Below are positions 11,076-19,803 of a DNA stretch of 64,000 bases, one piece after another. Within the stretch, counting starts at the first letter, position 1. The number at the start of each line of letters is the position of its first letter. The position numbers and the translations under genes were made by a program. The notes under the pieces are model-generated. The model was not told the DNA's origin and did no database searches. It saw only the letters and a program-made list of their open reading frames with translations. Source of the DNA: Bradyrhizobium sp. NAS80.1 (GTDB lineage Bacteria; Pseudomonadota; Alphaproteobacteria; Rhizobiales; Xanthobacteraceae); the NCBI RefSeq assembly GCF_001908205.1, contig NZ_LGHL01000037.1, positions 57,615 through 121,614 of the forward strand, in the 5' to 3' direction.

Positions 11076-11453
11076 CCTTGACCCTCTCCATGCCGCACCA
11101 TGGTTTTTTGATTGTTCGGTGGGCGGCCCGATCCATGTTGCCCAGAGTTATCGACCCGTGCAAGCGACATTCCAGCAAGGAACGCGCCAAGTTGCGCCGC
11201 TGTGCAGCAATGCTGACCGGCAATCTGGGGCGAAAGGTTCACGGGTGATATTCGACTTTGGGCTTGCGAAGCCTCCGGTGCGGGGGGATGGACAATCCCG
11301 CCCGCCGGCGTAGCGGCCATCCGCGCTAATTTGATTGACCATACCTGCCGATCGCCGAAGCCGGAGCCCGGTCGCCTCCCTCAGGTCGCTTGCGTTGCCC
11401 ACCGTGTCGCGGCGATACTGCGACAGGCCGCTCGAATCTCACCTGGAGGGGAC
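11076..11453. other. Divergent intergenic region, 378 bases
   Basis: This region lies between the leftward peptide-transporter operon and the rightward DUF6489 gene, so it must carry promoters for both. I see no convincing coding sequence, no strong palindrome and no clear -35/-10 pair. A good ribosome binding site (GGAGGGG) sits just before the ATG at 11454. Confidence 0.6.
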
Positions 11454-11708
11454 ATGAAAGTTAACATCGAAATCGACTGTACCCCCCTCGAAGCCCGCCA
11501 GTTCTTTGGTTTGCCTGACGTGGCACCGATGCAGACGGCGGTGATGGACAAGCTGCAGCAGCAGGTCTTAAGCAACATCGAGAAGATCTCGCCGGAATCG
11601 CTGATCCAGAGCTGGTTCACCTTCGATCCGAAGCTCGCCGAGCGGTTTCAGGACATGTTCGTCGCAATGGCCGGCCTCGGCGGCACGCGCAGCGGCGACA
11701 AGAAGTAA
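11454..11708 (+). CDS. DUF6489 family protein
   Basis: This small 84-residue protein is recognised as the DUF6489 family seen in Bradyrhizobium and relatives; its function is unknown. It begins MKVNIEIDCTPLEARQFFG and is predicted to be cytoplasmic, with no signal or membrane segment. The start was set by a strong ribosome binding site (GGAGGGG, four bases before ATG). Its stop overlaps the ATG of the next hydrolase gene (TAATG), so the two are translationally coupled. The neighbouring acyltransferase and hydrolases suggest a link to lipid metabolism, which is inference only. Confidence 0.82.
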   Translation: MKVNIEIDCTPLEARQFFGLPDVAPMQTAVMDKLQQQVLSNIEKISPESLIQSWFTFDPKLAERFQDMFVAMAGLGGTRSGDKK

Positions 11709-12508
11709 TGCCATCGAGGCCGGACGGATCGCAGGCGTCAGGCAAGCTTCGTCCGCCGGGTCTTGGCCTGCTGCTTGCCGAGGCCCGTGGGCTGTTCGAA
11801 CTCAATGCGAGCTTGCTGCTGTCGCCCGTCCTGATGCGCGCGCCCAGGGGCGATGGCCATCCGGTGCTGGCGCTGCCGGGCTTTCTTGCAAGCGATCTCT
11901 CGATGGCGCCGATGCGGCGCTATCTGAGCGAACTCGGCTATGATGCGCAGGCTTGGCGGATGGGCCGCAACATCGGCGGGCTGGGGCGGATGCGGGAGGC
12001 CTTGCATGCCCGTCTCGCCGAGATCCATGCCGCGACCGGGCGCAAGGTCAGCCTGGTCGGCTGGAGCCTTGGCGGCGTCTATGCCCGCGATCTCGCGCTC
12101 CAGGCGCCCGAGATGGTCCGCTACGTTGTCACGCTCGGCAGCCCTTTCGCCAACGACGTGCGGGCGACCAACGCCACGCAGCTCTACGAGGCGCTGTCCG
12201 GCGAGCGGGTCGAGGATCTTGCCGAACTGCGCAAGGCGATCGCCGGTGATCTGCCGGTCCCGGCGACGTCGATCTATTCGCGCGCCGACGGTATCGTGAA
12301 CTGGCGGACCTGTCTGTTACGTCCCTCGGACCGTGCCGAGAACGTCGAGGTTTACCTGGCGAGCCACGTCGGGCTCGGTGTGAACCCCGCGGCGCTGTGG
12401 GCGGTGGCGGACCGCCTGGCGCAGCCGGAGGGTGAGTTCTGGCCGTTTGACCGGGCAGGGCCGTTTGCCATTGCATATGCCCCGCCCGAACAGGCAGTAT
12501 CGGCCTGA
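11708..12508 (+). CDS. Alpha/beta hydrolase (lipase/esterase-like)
   Basis: This 266-residue alpha/beta hydrolase has a clear nucleophile elbow GWSLGG (serine near residue 119) within SLVGWSLGGVYARDLA. It also has GHPVLALPGFLASD, which probably forms the oxyanion-hole loop. No signal peptide is seen. It is coupled to the DUF6489 gene upstream and lies 46 bases ahead of a WS/DGAT acyltransferase, consistent with acting on lipids or esters. A close paralogue with the same motifs lies at 25326-26096. The substrate is unknown. Confidence 0.85.
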   Translation: MPSRPDGSQASGKLRPPGLGLLLAEARGLFELNASLLLSPVLMRAPRGDGHPVLALPGFLASDLSMAPMRRYLSELGYDAQAWRMGRNIGGLGRMREALHARLAEIHAATGRKVSLVGWSLGGVYARDLALQAPEMVRYVVTLGSPFANDVRATNATQLYEALSGERVEDLAELRKAIAGDLPVPATSIYSRADGIVNWRTCLLRPSDRAENVEVYLASHVGLGVNPAALWAVADRLAQPEGEFWPFDRAGPFAIAYAPPEQAVSA

Positions 12509-12554
12509 CGAGAAGTGCCGGCCAAGGCGCCCGTCGATATGAGCGGAGGGAACC

Positions 12555-14105
12555 ATGGCTGACGGGAAGAAGCTGTCGTCGCTGGACGCGTCGTTTCTCT
12601 ATCTGGAAACGCCGGAAATGCCGATGCATGTCGGCAGCATGGCGATCTTTCGCCTCCCCGACGACTACAAGGGCGACTTCTTCGAAGACTTCAAGGCGAT
12701 GATTGTCTCGCGCCTGCACATCGCGCCGATCCTGAAAGCGCGGCTGGAGAAGGCGCCGCTCGACATCGACCATCCCTCCTGGGTCGAGGACGACCAGTTC
12801 GACATCGACCGCCACATCTTCCGTGCCAGCCTGCCGCAGCCGCGCGACCGCGCCACGCTCGAGCGCATCGTCGGCTGGATGCATGCCAAGCTCTTGAATC
12901 GCGCTCGCCCGTTGTGGGAGTTCTATGTGTTCGAGGGCATGAAGGACAACGAGGTCGGGCTCTATTCCAAGATGCACCATGCCGCCATCGACGGCGGCGC
13001 CGGTGCGGCGCTGACCAGCATGATCTACGATATCTCGCCGATCCCGCGGCAGGTCGATCCGCCGGTCGGTGGTACCAAGCCTGGACAGGAGCCGCGCGAC
13101 ATCGCGGCGAACTTGCTCGATTCCTATCAGCAACTCTTCAGCCAGCCGCTCGACGCTTCGGCCGCCGCAAAGAACCTGCAACTGCCGCGCACCGGCAAGA
13201 GCGACATCGGCTCGATCCTGTTTGACAATGCGATGTACCAGATCGAGAGCGCGGTGCGCTTTGCCGGCAACATCCCGACCGTGCTCAAGAGCATGTCCGA
13301 CGTTCTCGGCAAGGTCTCCGATCCGAAGTCGCGGGAAAGCCTCGCCAGCATGATGTCGCCACCGACCATGCTCAACAAGACGATCTCGTCGGAGCGGAGC
13401 TTTGCCGGCGTATCGATCTCGCTGTCGCGATCCAAGGCGCTGGCGAAGCAGGCTGGCGGCAAGCTCAACGACGTGGTGCTGGCGCTCGCCTCGGGCGTGG
13501 TCCGGCGTTACCTTCAGCAATATGGTTCGCTGCCGGCGAAATCACTGACCGCAGCGGTGCCGATCTCGTTGCGCGAGGAGGGCAACACCGAAGCCAACAA
13601 TCAGGTGTTCGGCATGATCTGCGCGATCGCGACCAACATCGCGGACCCCAAGGCGCGTCTGGAAGCCATCATCGCGCAATCGACCAAGTCCAAGGAGATG
13701 TCGCATCCATTGCGTGCCTTGATGCCCCAGGTTTCCAACATCTCGATGCTGGGCGCGCCGATCATGGTCCAGATCCTGGCCTTGCTCTACAGCCGCTCCA
13801 ACCTGTCGGATGTGCTGCCGCCGGCCGCCAACATTACGGTGTCCAACGTGCCGGGGCCGCGGCAGACGCTCTATGCTGCCGGCGCGGAACTGCTGCATAT
13901 CTTCCCGGTGTCGATCTCGACGCACGGGCAGGCGCTCAACATCACCGTGCAGAGCTATCGCGACCAGCTCGATTTCGGTTTCATCGTCGGCGCAAACATC
14001 ATTCCGCACGTGCAGGTGATGTGCGACATGCTGCCGGAGGAGTTTGCAGCGCTGGAAGCAGCCTACGCGCCGCCGGCGGCCGATATCAAGGGCGCGGCTG
14101 AATAG
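12555..14105 (+). CDS. WS/DGAT family O-acyltransferase
   Basis: This 516-residue wax ester synthase/diacylglycerol acyltransferase would transfer acyl groups from acyl-CoA to alcohols or diacylglycerol to make storage lipids. The catalytic HHxxxDG motif is present as HHAAIDGG at residues 141-148. The C-terminal domain has the expected NVPGPRQTLYAAGAEL segment. The start MADGKKLSSLDASFLYLE is typical of the family and is preceded by a GGAGGG ribosome binding site. It sits with lipase-like hydrolases and near PHA genes, so this area is probably devoted to carbon storage and lipid turnover. Confidence 0.92.
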   Translation: MADGKKLSSLDASFLYLETPEMPMHVGSMAIFRLPDDYKGDFFEDFKAMIVSRLHIAPILKARLEKAPLDIDHPSWVEDDQFDIDRHIFRASLPQPRDRATLERIVGWMHAKLLNRARPLWEFYVFEGMKDNEVGLYSKMHHAAIDGGAGAALTSMIYDISPIPRQVDPPVGGTKPGQEPRDIAANLLDSYQQLFSQPLDASAAAKNLQLPRTGKSDIGSILFDNAMYQIESAVRFAGNIPTVLKSMSDVLGKVSDPKSRESLASMMSPPTMLNKTISSERSFAGVSISLSRSKALAKQAGGKLNDVVLALASGVVRRYLQQYGSLPAKSLTAAVPISLREEGNTEANNQVFGMICAIATNIADPKARLEAIIAQSTKSKEMSHPLRALMPQVSNISMLGAPIMVQILALLYSRSNLSDVLPPAANITVSNVPGPRQTLYAAGAELLHIFPVSISTHGQALNITVQSYRDQLDFGFIVGANIIPHVQVMCDMLPEEFAALEAAYAPPAADIKGAAE

Positions 14106-14124
14106 GGAATTTGCCAGGATTCTC

Positions 14125-15123
14125 ATGATGATTGAAATGCCGCCGCTCAAGTTCGCGCAGACGAACAGAATCCGCATGGGGTATTACGAGGCGGGCCCGG
14201 TCACCGACACCCCGCCGATGGTGCTGTGCCATGGCTGGCCCGAGCTCGCATTTTCCTGGCGCCACCAGATCAAGGCGTTGAGCGATGCCGGGATCCGGGT
14301 GATCGCGCCCGACCAGCGCGGCTATGGTGCGTCCGACCGGCCGGAGCCGGTCGAAGCCTATGACATGGAGCATTTAACTGGCGATCTGGTCGGTCTGCTC
14401 GATCATCTCGGGATCGACCAGGCGATCTTCGTCGGCCACGACTGGGGCGGCTTCGTCGTCTGGCAGATGCCGCTGCGTCATCCCACGCGCGTCGCCGGTG
14501 TCGTCGGCGTCAACACGCCGCATTGGGACCGCGCGCCGATCGATCCGATCGCGCTGTTCCGTCAGCGCTTCGGTGACCAGATGTACGTCGTGCAATTCCA
14601 GGATCCTGCGCGTGAGCCGGACAAGATCTTCGGCAGCCGCGTCGAGCAGACCTTCGATGCCTTCATGCGCAAGCCCGTGGCGCGCCCCGAGGGCACACCG
14701 GCGGAACAGCCGATTGCCGGCATCGGCGCCTCGCCGCGGATCAACCTGGCGTTTCCGCAGATGATTGCGAACTATGATGCTGGGCACGATCCGCGCACGC
14801 CGATCCTGTCGGCCGAGGAGAAGAAGGTGTTTGTCGACACCTTTACGAAGACCGGCTTCACCGGCGGCATCAACTGGTATCGGAATTTCACCCGCAACTG
14901 GGAGCAGTCGAAAGGCCTCGACCACCACATCCATGTCCCGTCATTGATGATCATGGCCGAGAACGATGCCGTGCTGCCGCCTTCGGCGGCCGACGGCATG
15001 GAGAAGCTGGTCGCCGATCTGGAGAAATACCTGGTAAGGGACAGCGGCCATTGGACGCAGCAGGAGAAGCCGCAAGAAGTCAGCGCCAAGCTGATCGAGT
15101 GGCGTAGAAGGCGGTTTGGATGA
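14125..15123 (+). CDS. Epoxide-hydrolase-like alpha/beta hydrolase
   Basis: This 332-residue protein has the epoxide hydrolase pattern: HGWPE oxyanion loop, nucleophilic Asp106 in GHDWGG, and a late histidine in RDSGHWTQQEKP. Such enzymes open epoxides to diols, or in some relatives act on esters or haloalkanes. The start at 14125 (MMIEMPPLKF) was chosen over an upstream ATG because AGGA lies five bases before it and homology begins here; it does not overlap the acyltransferase gene. A P450 fused to its reductase follows after a repeat, so the pair might act in oxidation of fatty acids or hydrocarbons, which is inferred. Confidence 0.88.
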   Translation: MMIEMPPLKFAQTNRIRMGYYEAGPVTDTPPMVLCHGWPELAFSWRHQIKALSDAGIRVIAPDQRGYGASDRPEPVEAYDMEHLTGDLVGLLDHLGIDQAIFVGHDWGGFVVWQMPLRHPTRVAGVVGVNTPHWDRAPIDPIALFRQRFGDQMYVVQFQDPAREPDKIFGSRVEQTFDAFMRKPVARPEGTPAEQPIAGIGASPRINLAFPQMIANYDAGHDPRTPILSAEEKKVFVDTFTKTGFTGGINWYRNFTRNWEQSKGLDHHIHVPSLMIMAENDAVLPPSAADGMEKLVADLEKYLVRDSGHWTQQEKPQEVSAKLIEWRRRRFG

Positions 15124-15150
15124 CGACGCGGTCGTCAGTGTAGTTGGCAA

Positions 15151-15232
15151 CGTCGTTCCGGGATGGTCCGAAGGACCAGATCCGGAACCTCGAGATTCCG
15201 GGTTCGATGCTGCGCATCGCCCCGGAATGACG
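15151..15232. repeat. Dispersed intergenic palindromic repeat
   Basis: An imperfect inverted repeat fills most of the gap between two genes. It contains TTCCGGG and CCCGGAAT arms, with CGATGCTGCGCATCG as an inner palindrome. I recognise this as the kind of REP-like element scattered between Bradyrhizobium genes. It is not known to be coding and may form an RNA hairpin. Confidence 0.65.
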
Positions 15233-15254
15233 CGATCAGGGGGAAGCGCTTTCG

Positions 15255-18200
15255 ATGTCGTCCAAGAACCGTCTGGACCCGATTCCGCAGCCGCTGACCA
15301 AGCCAGTGGTCGGCAACATGCTGTCGCTGGACTCGGCCGCCCCCGTGCAGCACCTGACGCGGCTGGCCAAGGAGCTCGGTCCGATCTTCTGGCTCGACAT
15401 GATGGGCTCGCCGATCGTCGTCGTGTCGGGCCACGATCTCGTTGACGAGCTCTCCGACGAGAAGCGCTTCGACAAGACGGTGCGCGGCGCGCTGCGGCGC
15501 GTGCGCGCGGTCGGCGGTGACGGCCTGTTCACGGCCGATACCAGGGAACCGAACTGGAGCAAGGCGCACAACATCCTGCTCCAGCCCTTCGGCAATCGGG
15601 CCATGCAGTCCTACCATCCGAGCATGGTCGACATCGCTGATCAGCTTGTGAAGAAATGGGAGCGCCTCAACGCCGACGAGGAGATCGACGTCGTCCACGA
15701 CATGACCGCGCTGACGCTGGACACGATCGGCCTGTGCGGTTTCGACTACCGCTTCAACTCCTTCTACCGGCGCGACTACCATCCCTTCGTCGAGTCGCTG
15801 GTGCGCTCGCTCGAAACCATCATGATGACACGCGGCCTGCCGTTCGAGCAGCTGTGGATGCAGAAGCGGCGCAAGACGCTCGCCGAGGACGTCGCCTTCA
15901 TGAACAAGATGGTCGACGAGATCATCGCCGAGCGCCGCAAGAGCGCGGAGGGGGTCGACGACAAGAAGGACATGCTGGCTGCGATGATGACCGGGGTTGA
16001 TCGCTCGACCGGAGAGCAACTCGACGACGTCAACATCCGCTACCAGATCAACACGTTTCTGATCGCGGGTCACGAGACCACCAGCGGATTGCTGTCGTAC
16101 ACGATCTACGCGCTGCTGAAGCATCCGGATATCCTCAAGAAGGCCTATGACGAGGTCGACCGCGTCTTCGGCCATGACGTCAATGCGAAGCCGACCTACC
16201 AGCAGGTGACGCAGCTCACCTACATCACGCAGATCCTGAAAGAGGCGCTGCGGCTGTGGCCGCCGGCGCCCGCCTATGGCATCTCGCCGCTGCAGGACGA
16301 GATCATCGGCGGCGGCAAGTACAAGCTCAGGAAAGGCACGTTCACCACGATCCTGGTGACGGCGCTGCATCGCGATCCCTCTGTCTGGGGCCCGAACCCC
16401 GACGCCTTCGACCCCGAGAATTTCAGCCGTGAGGAGGAGGCCAAGCGGCCGGTCAATGCCTGGAAGCCGTTCGGCAACGGTCAGCGCGCCTGCATCGGCC
16501 GCGGCTTTGCCATGCACGAGGCGGCGCTCGCGCTCGGCATGATCCTGCAGCGCTTCAGGCTGATCGATCACCAGCGTTACCAGATGCATCTGAAGGAGAC
16601 GCTGACCATGAAGCCGGAAGGCTTCAAGATCAGGGTTCGTCCGCGCGCTGATCGCGAGCGCGGCGCCTATGGCGGGCCTATTGCTGCGGCGGCTTCGGCG
16701 CCCAAGGCGCCGCGCCAGCCGACGACGCGTCCCGGGCACAATACGCCGATGCTGGTGCTTTACGGCTCCAATCTCGGGACCGCCGAGGAGCTTGCGACGC
16801 GCATGGCGGACCTTGCGGAAATCAACGGCTTTGCCGTGCAGCTCGGGCCGCTCGACGACTACGTCGGCAAGCTGCCGCAAGAGGGCGGTGTGCTGATCAT
16901 CTGCGCCTCCTATAACGGCGCGCCGCCAGACAATGCGACGCAGTTCGTCAAATGGCTCGGCGGCGACTTGCCGAAGGATGCCTTTGCCAATGTGCGCTAT
17001 GCTGTGTTCGGCTGCGGCAACAGCGACTGGGCCGCGACCTATCAATCGGTGCCGCGTTTCATCGACGAGCAATTGTCGGCGCATGGTGCGCGCGCGGTCT
17101 ATCCGCGCGGGGAAGGGGACGCGCGCGGCGATCTCGATGACCAGTTCCAGAAATGGTTCCCGGCCGCCGCACAGGTCGCAACCAAGGAATTCGGCATCGA
17201 CTGGAATTTCACCCGCACTGCGGAGGATGATCCGCTCTACGCGATCGAGCCGGTGGCGGTGACCGCCGTCAACACCATCGTGGCCCAGGGCGGCGCGGTG
17301 GCGATGAAGGTGCTGATCAATGACGAACTTCAGAACAGGAGCGGGTCCAATCCGTCGGAGCGCTCGACGCGCCATATTGAAGTGCAGCTGCCGTCCAGCA
17401 TCGCCTACCGTGTTGGCGATCATCTGAGCGTCGTCCCGCGCAACGATCCGACGCTGGTGGACTCGGTTGCCCGCCGCTTCGGCTTCCTGCCCGCCGACCA
17501 GATCAGGCTTCAGGTCGCCGAAGGCCGTCGCGCGCAGCTGCCGGTCGGCGAGGCCGTATCGGTCGGCCGCCTGCTCAGCGAATTCGTCGAGTTGCAGCAG
17601 GTGGCGACACGGAAGCAGATCCAGATCATGGCCGAGCACACCCGCTGCCCGATCACCAAGCCGGAGCTGCTGGCCTTCGTCGGAGAAGAGGCCGAGCCGC
17701 TCGAGCGCTATCGGACCGAGGTTTTAGCCAGGCGCAAATCGGTGTTCGACTTGCTGCTCGAATATCCGGCCTGCGAACTGCCGTTCCACGTCTATCTGGA
17801 GATGCTCTCGCTGCTGGCGCCGCGCTATTACTCGATCTCGTCCTCGCCGTCGGTCGATCCAACTCGCTGCAGCATCACGGTCGGCGTGGTCGAAGGGCCG
17901 GCTGCTTCGGGCCGCGGCACCTACAAGGGCATTTGCTCGAACTATCTCGCCAACCGGCGTGCCGGCGATGCGATCCACGCAACGGTGCGTGAGACCAAGG
18001 CAGGCTTCCGACTCCCGGATGATCCATCCGTGCCGATTATCATGATCGGCCCGGGCACGGGACTCGCGCCGTTCCGCGGTTTCCTCCAGGAGCGCGCCGC
18101 GCGCAAAGCGAAAGGGGCTGTCCTCGGCCCGGCCATGCTGTTCTTCGGCTGCCGCCATCCCGACCAGGATTTTCTCTACGCGGACGAGCTGAAGGCGCTG

Positions 18201-18491
18201 GCGGCAAGCGGCATCACCGAGCTTTTCACGGCATTCTCGCGCGCGGACGGGCCGAAGACCTATGTGCAGCATGTCCTGGCCGCACAGAAGGACAAGCTCT
18301 GGCCGCTGGTCGAGCAGGGTGCGATCATCTATGTCTGCGGCGACGGCGGAAAAATGGAGCCCGACGTGAAGGCGGCCCTCGTCGCGATCCGTCGCGAGAA
18401 GAGCGGCAGCGATGCTGCCGCCGGTGCGCGCTGGATCGAGGGGATGGGCGCGAAGAACCGCTACGTGCTGGACGTCTGGGCGGGCGGCTAG
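15255..18491 (+). CDS. Self-sufficient cytochrome P450/NADPH-P450 reductase (CYP102-type)
   Basis: This 1078-residue fusion is of the P450 BM3 (CYP102) type and would hydroxylate fatty acids or similar substrates using NADPH. The P450 part is about residues 1-470. It has the I-helix AGHETTSG at 271-278 and the haem loop FGNGQRACIG with Cys413. A linker leads to a flavodoxin-like FMN domain from about residue 500 (LYGSNLGTAEE). The FAD/NADPH reductase domain follows, with RYYSISSSP and GPGTGLAPFRGF. No signal or membrane anchor is seen, so it is soluble. The length matches the family. The very long open frame on the opposite strand is an artefact of high GC codon use. Confidence 0.95.
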   Translation: MSSKNRLDPIPQPLTKPVVGNMLSLDSAAPVQHLTRLAKELGPIFWLDMMGSPIVVVSGHDLVDELSDEKRFDKTVRGALRRVRAVGGDGLFTADTREPNWSKAHNILLQPFGNRAMQSYHPSMVDIADQLVKKWERLNADEEIDVVHDMTALTLDTIGLCGFDYRFNSFYRRDYHPFVESLVRSLETIMMTRGLPFEQLWMQKRRKTLAEDVAFMNKMVDEIIAERRKSAEGVDDKKDMLAAMMTGVDRSTGEQLDDVNIRYQINTFLIAGHETTSGLLSYTIYALLKHPDILKKAYDEVDRVFGHDVNAKPTYQQVTQLTYITQILKEALRLWPPAPAYGISPLQDEIIGGGKYKLRKGTFTTILVTALHRDPSVWGPNPDAFDPENFSREEEAKRPVNAWKPFGNGQRACIGRGFAMHEAALALGMILQRFRLIDHQRYQMHLKETLTMKPEGFKIRVRPRADRERGAYGGPIAAAASAPKAPRQPTTRPGHNTPMLVLYGSNLGTAEELATRMADLAEINGFAVQLGPLDDYVGKLPQEGGVLIICASYNGAPPDNATQFVKWLGGDLPKDAFANVRYAVFGCGNSDWAATYQSVPRFIDEQLSAHGARAVYPRGEGDARGDLDDQFQKWFPAAAQVATKEFGIDWNFTRTAEDDPLYAIEPVAVTAVNTIVAQGGAVAMKVLINDELQNRSGSNPSERSTRHIEVQLPSSIAYRVGDHLSVVPRNDPTLVDSVARRFGFLPADQIRLQVAEGRRAQLPVGEAVSVGRLLSEFVELQQVATRKQIQIMAEHTRCPITKPELLAFVGEEAEPLERYRTEVLARRKSVFDLLLEYPACELPFHVYLEMLSLLAPRYYSISSSPSVDPTRCSITVGVVEGPAASGRGTYKGICSNYLANRRAGDAIHATVRETKAGFRLPDDPSVPIIMIGPGTGLAPFRGFLQERAARKAKGAVLGPAMLFFGCRHPDQDFLYADELKALAASGITELFTAFSRADGPKTYVQHVLAAQKDKLWPLVEQGAIIYVCGDGGKMEPDVKAALVAIRREKSGSDAAAGARWIEGMGAKNRYVLDVWAGG

Positions 18492-18500
18492 CTTCAGACC

Positions 18501-18590
18501 GTAGGGTGGGTTAGCGAAGCGTAACCCACCATCTTCGCGACAGGCGGCGAGCAAAGCGGTGGGTTACGCCTTCGGCTAACCCACCCTACG
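18501..18590. repeat. Dispersed inverted repeat with GTAGGGTGGGTTA ends
   Basis: The ends GTAGGGTGGGTTAGC and GGCTAACCCACCCTAC are inverted copies, and the inner TAACCCACC and GGTGGGTTA are also inverted. The element fills the gap after the P450-reductase gene. I recognise the sequence type as a widespread repeat in Bradyrhizobium and related genera. It could also act as a transcription terminator in either direction, although no T run follows. Confidence 0.75.
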
Positions 18591-18616
18591 ATTTGCGATC
18601 GTGCTAAAGCTCTCCC

Positions 18617-19291
18617 ATGATTCCCTGGGAAAAGATCGATACCGCCCGGATTCCCGGCTCCGACAGCGAGCTCCGCCTGATGCGGCGCGGCAAGGAGTTT
18701 TCCATCAAGCTCGGCACCAACGAGCTGATGAACAGCCGCCTGTCCGGCTCGGAAGCCGCGCTCGCGACGCTTGCCGCGAAACAGATCGAGAAGGTCGCCA
18801 AGCCGGCCGTCCTCATCGGCGGACTGGGTATGGGGTTTACGCTGCGTGCGGCGCTCGCGGTGCTCGGAAGCAAGGCAAAGATCGTGGTCTCAGAGCTCGT
18901 GCCGGCGGTGGTCAGCTGGGCGCACGGACCGATGGCGGAGGTCTTTGGCGACAGTCTCGATGACCCCAGGGTGAGTATTCGGGAGACTGACGTTGGCGAA
19001 ATCATCCGGGCGCAGCGCTCGGCCTTCGATGCCATTCTCCTCGACGTTGACAACGGGCCGGAAGGGCTGACCCGGAAGGGTAATGACGCGCTCTACAACG
19101 CGAGCGGGTTGAAAGCGGCGAAGGCGGCGCTGCGGCCGGGCGGCGTGCTGGCTGTCTGGTCGTCGGGGCCCAACCCGGCATTCACCAAGCGTCTTGGCAG
19201 CGCAGGTTTTGATGTCAACGAAGTCAACGTCCGCGCCACCGGCAGAGGCGGTGGCGCGCGCCATGTGATCTGGATCGCGAGGAAGAGCTAG
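18617..19291 (+). CDS. SAM-dependent methyltransferase, spermidine-synthase-like
   Basis: This 224-residue protein resembles the Rossmann fold of spermidine synthase and related SAM-binding proteins. The glycine-rich motif is VLIGGLGMGFTLRAAL near residues 70-85, followed by the acidic VVSELVPAVV. A second motif is AILLDVDNGPEGL, close to the spermidine synthase DVDNGP pattern. It starts MIPWEKIDTARIPG. It is shorter than a true spermidine synthase and lacks the N-terminal beta domain, so a methyltransferase role is as likely as aminopropyl transfer. It is isolated, with a repeat upstream and a pseudogene facing it downstream. Confidence 0.78.
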   Translation: MIPWEKIDTARIPGSDSELRLMRRGKEFSIKLGTNELMNSRLSGSEAALATLAAKQIEKVAKPAVLIGGLGMGFTLRAALAVLGSKAKIVVSELVPAVVSWAHGPMAEVFGDSLDDPRVSIRETDVGEIIRAQRSAFDAILLDVDNGPEGLTRKGNDALYNASGLKAAKAALRPGGVLAVWSSGPNPAFTKRLGSAGFDVNEVNVRATGRGGGARHVIWIARKS

Positions 19292-19336
19292 GCCGCATTC
19301 TCTCGGCCCGCCCTTACTGCTCTTCGCGTGGTCTGG

Positions 19337-19803
19337 CTATGTTTTGCTGTCTTTCCGCATCCGATTGACGGCTTTGGTTGGCTCGTCATCGTAAGGCGAA
19401 CGTATGAGAATATCAGTAATCTCGTGTTCAAGGCGCTTGCCCATGTCCGCACCAAGGCGCCCCATAAGCTCGATCTGTCGTGGAAAGGCTATGCGGCGGC
19501 AGTCCTGGTCTTCAACGCGATGGGTCAACTCGTACGAGAATGCTAGGCTGTGAGTGACATCCTTGAATATCCAATAAAGCAGTCGCCATAGTCGACGGTC
19601 GACTGGCGATCGAGTTCCTGGCCGCGCTCGACGACCACATAGTGATAGCTGCTGGCATCGATCTCGACATGCGGATATCCAAGGTCGCGAGAGTGGCCGT
19701 AGGTCGGTAGCTCGTTCCGATTTGCTCCGACCCGGGTTGCCAGCGCGGCGACGTCGGATTCGACTTCCTGCAAGGTCTTCATGCGCAATCGGCCCACGCT
19801 CAC
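19337..19803 (-). pseudogene. Imm63-like immunity protein, frameshifted
   Basis: Two overlapping frames on this strand together give a protein of the Imm63 (polymorphic toxin immunity) type. The first frame runs from 19803 (or ATG 19782, MKTLQEVESD) and includes ELPTYGHSRDLGYPHVE and YHYVVVERGQEL. It stops at 19543. The second frame supplies LLYWIFKDVTHSLAF, YELTHRVEDQD and the C-terminus ending at 19337. The shift is near 19591. No toxin gene is adjacent, so it is an orphan. The first frame overlaps the stop of the hydrolase gene upstream (GTGA), so the two were probably co-translated. A sequencing error cannot be excluded. Confidence 0.75.

Noticed and set aside
15135..17639. An 834-residue open frame on the minus strand
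   Set aside because: It is antisense to the CYP102-type gene, whose P450 and reductase motifs are certain. Such long antisense frames arise from high GC codon use.
19328..19546. Plus-strand 72-residue frame with a KdpA-like stretch (LDLSWKGYAAAVLVFNAMG)
   Set aside because: It is exactly antisense to the second half of the Imm63-like gene, which has better and longer matches.
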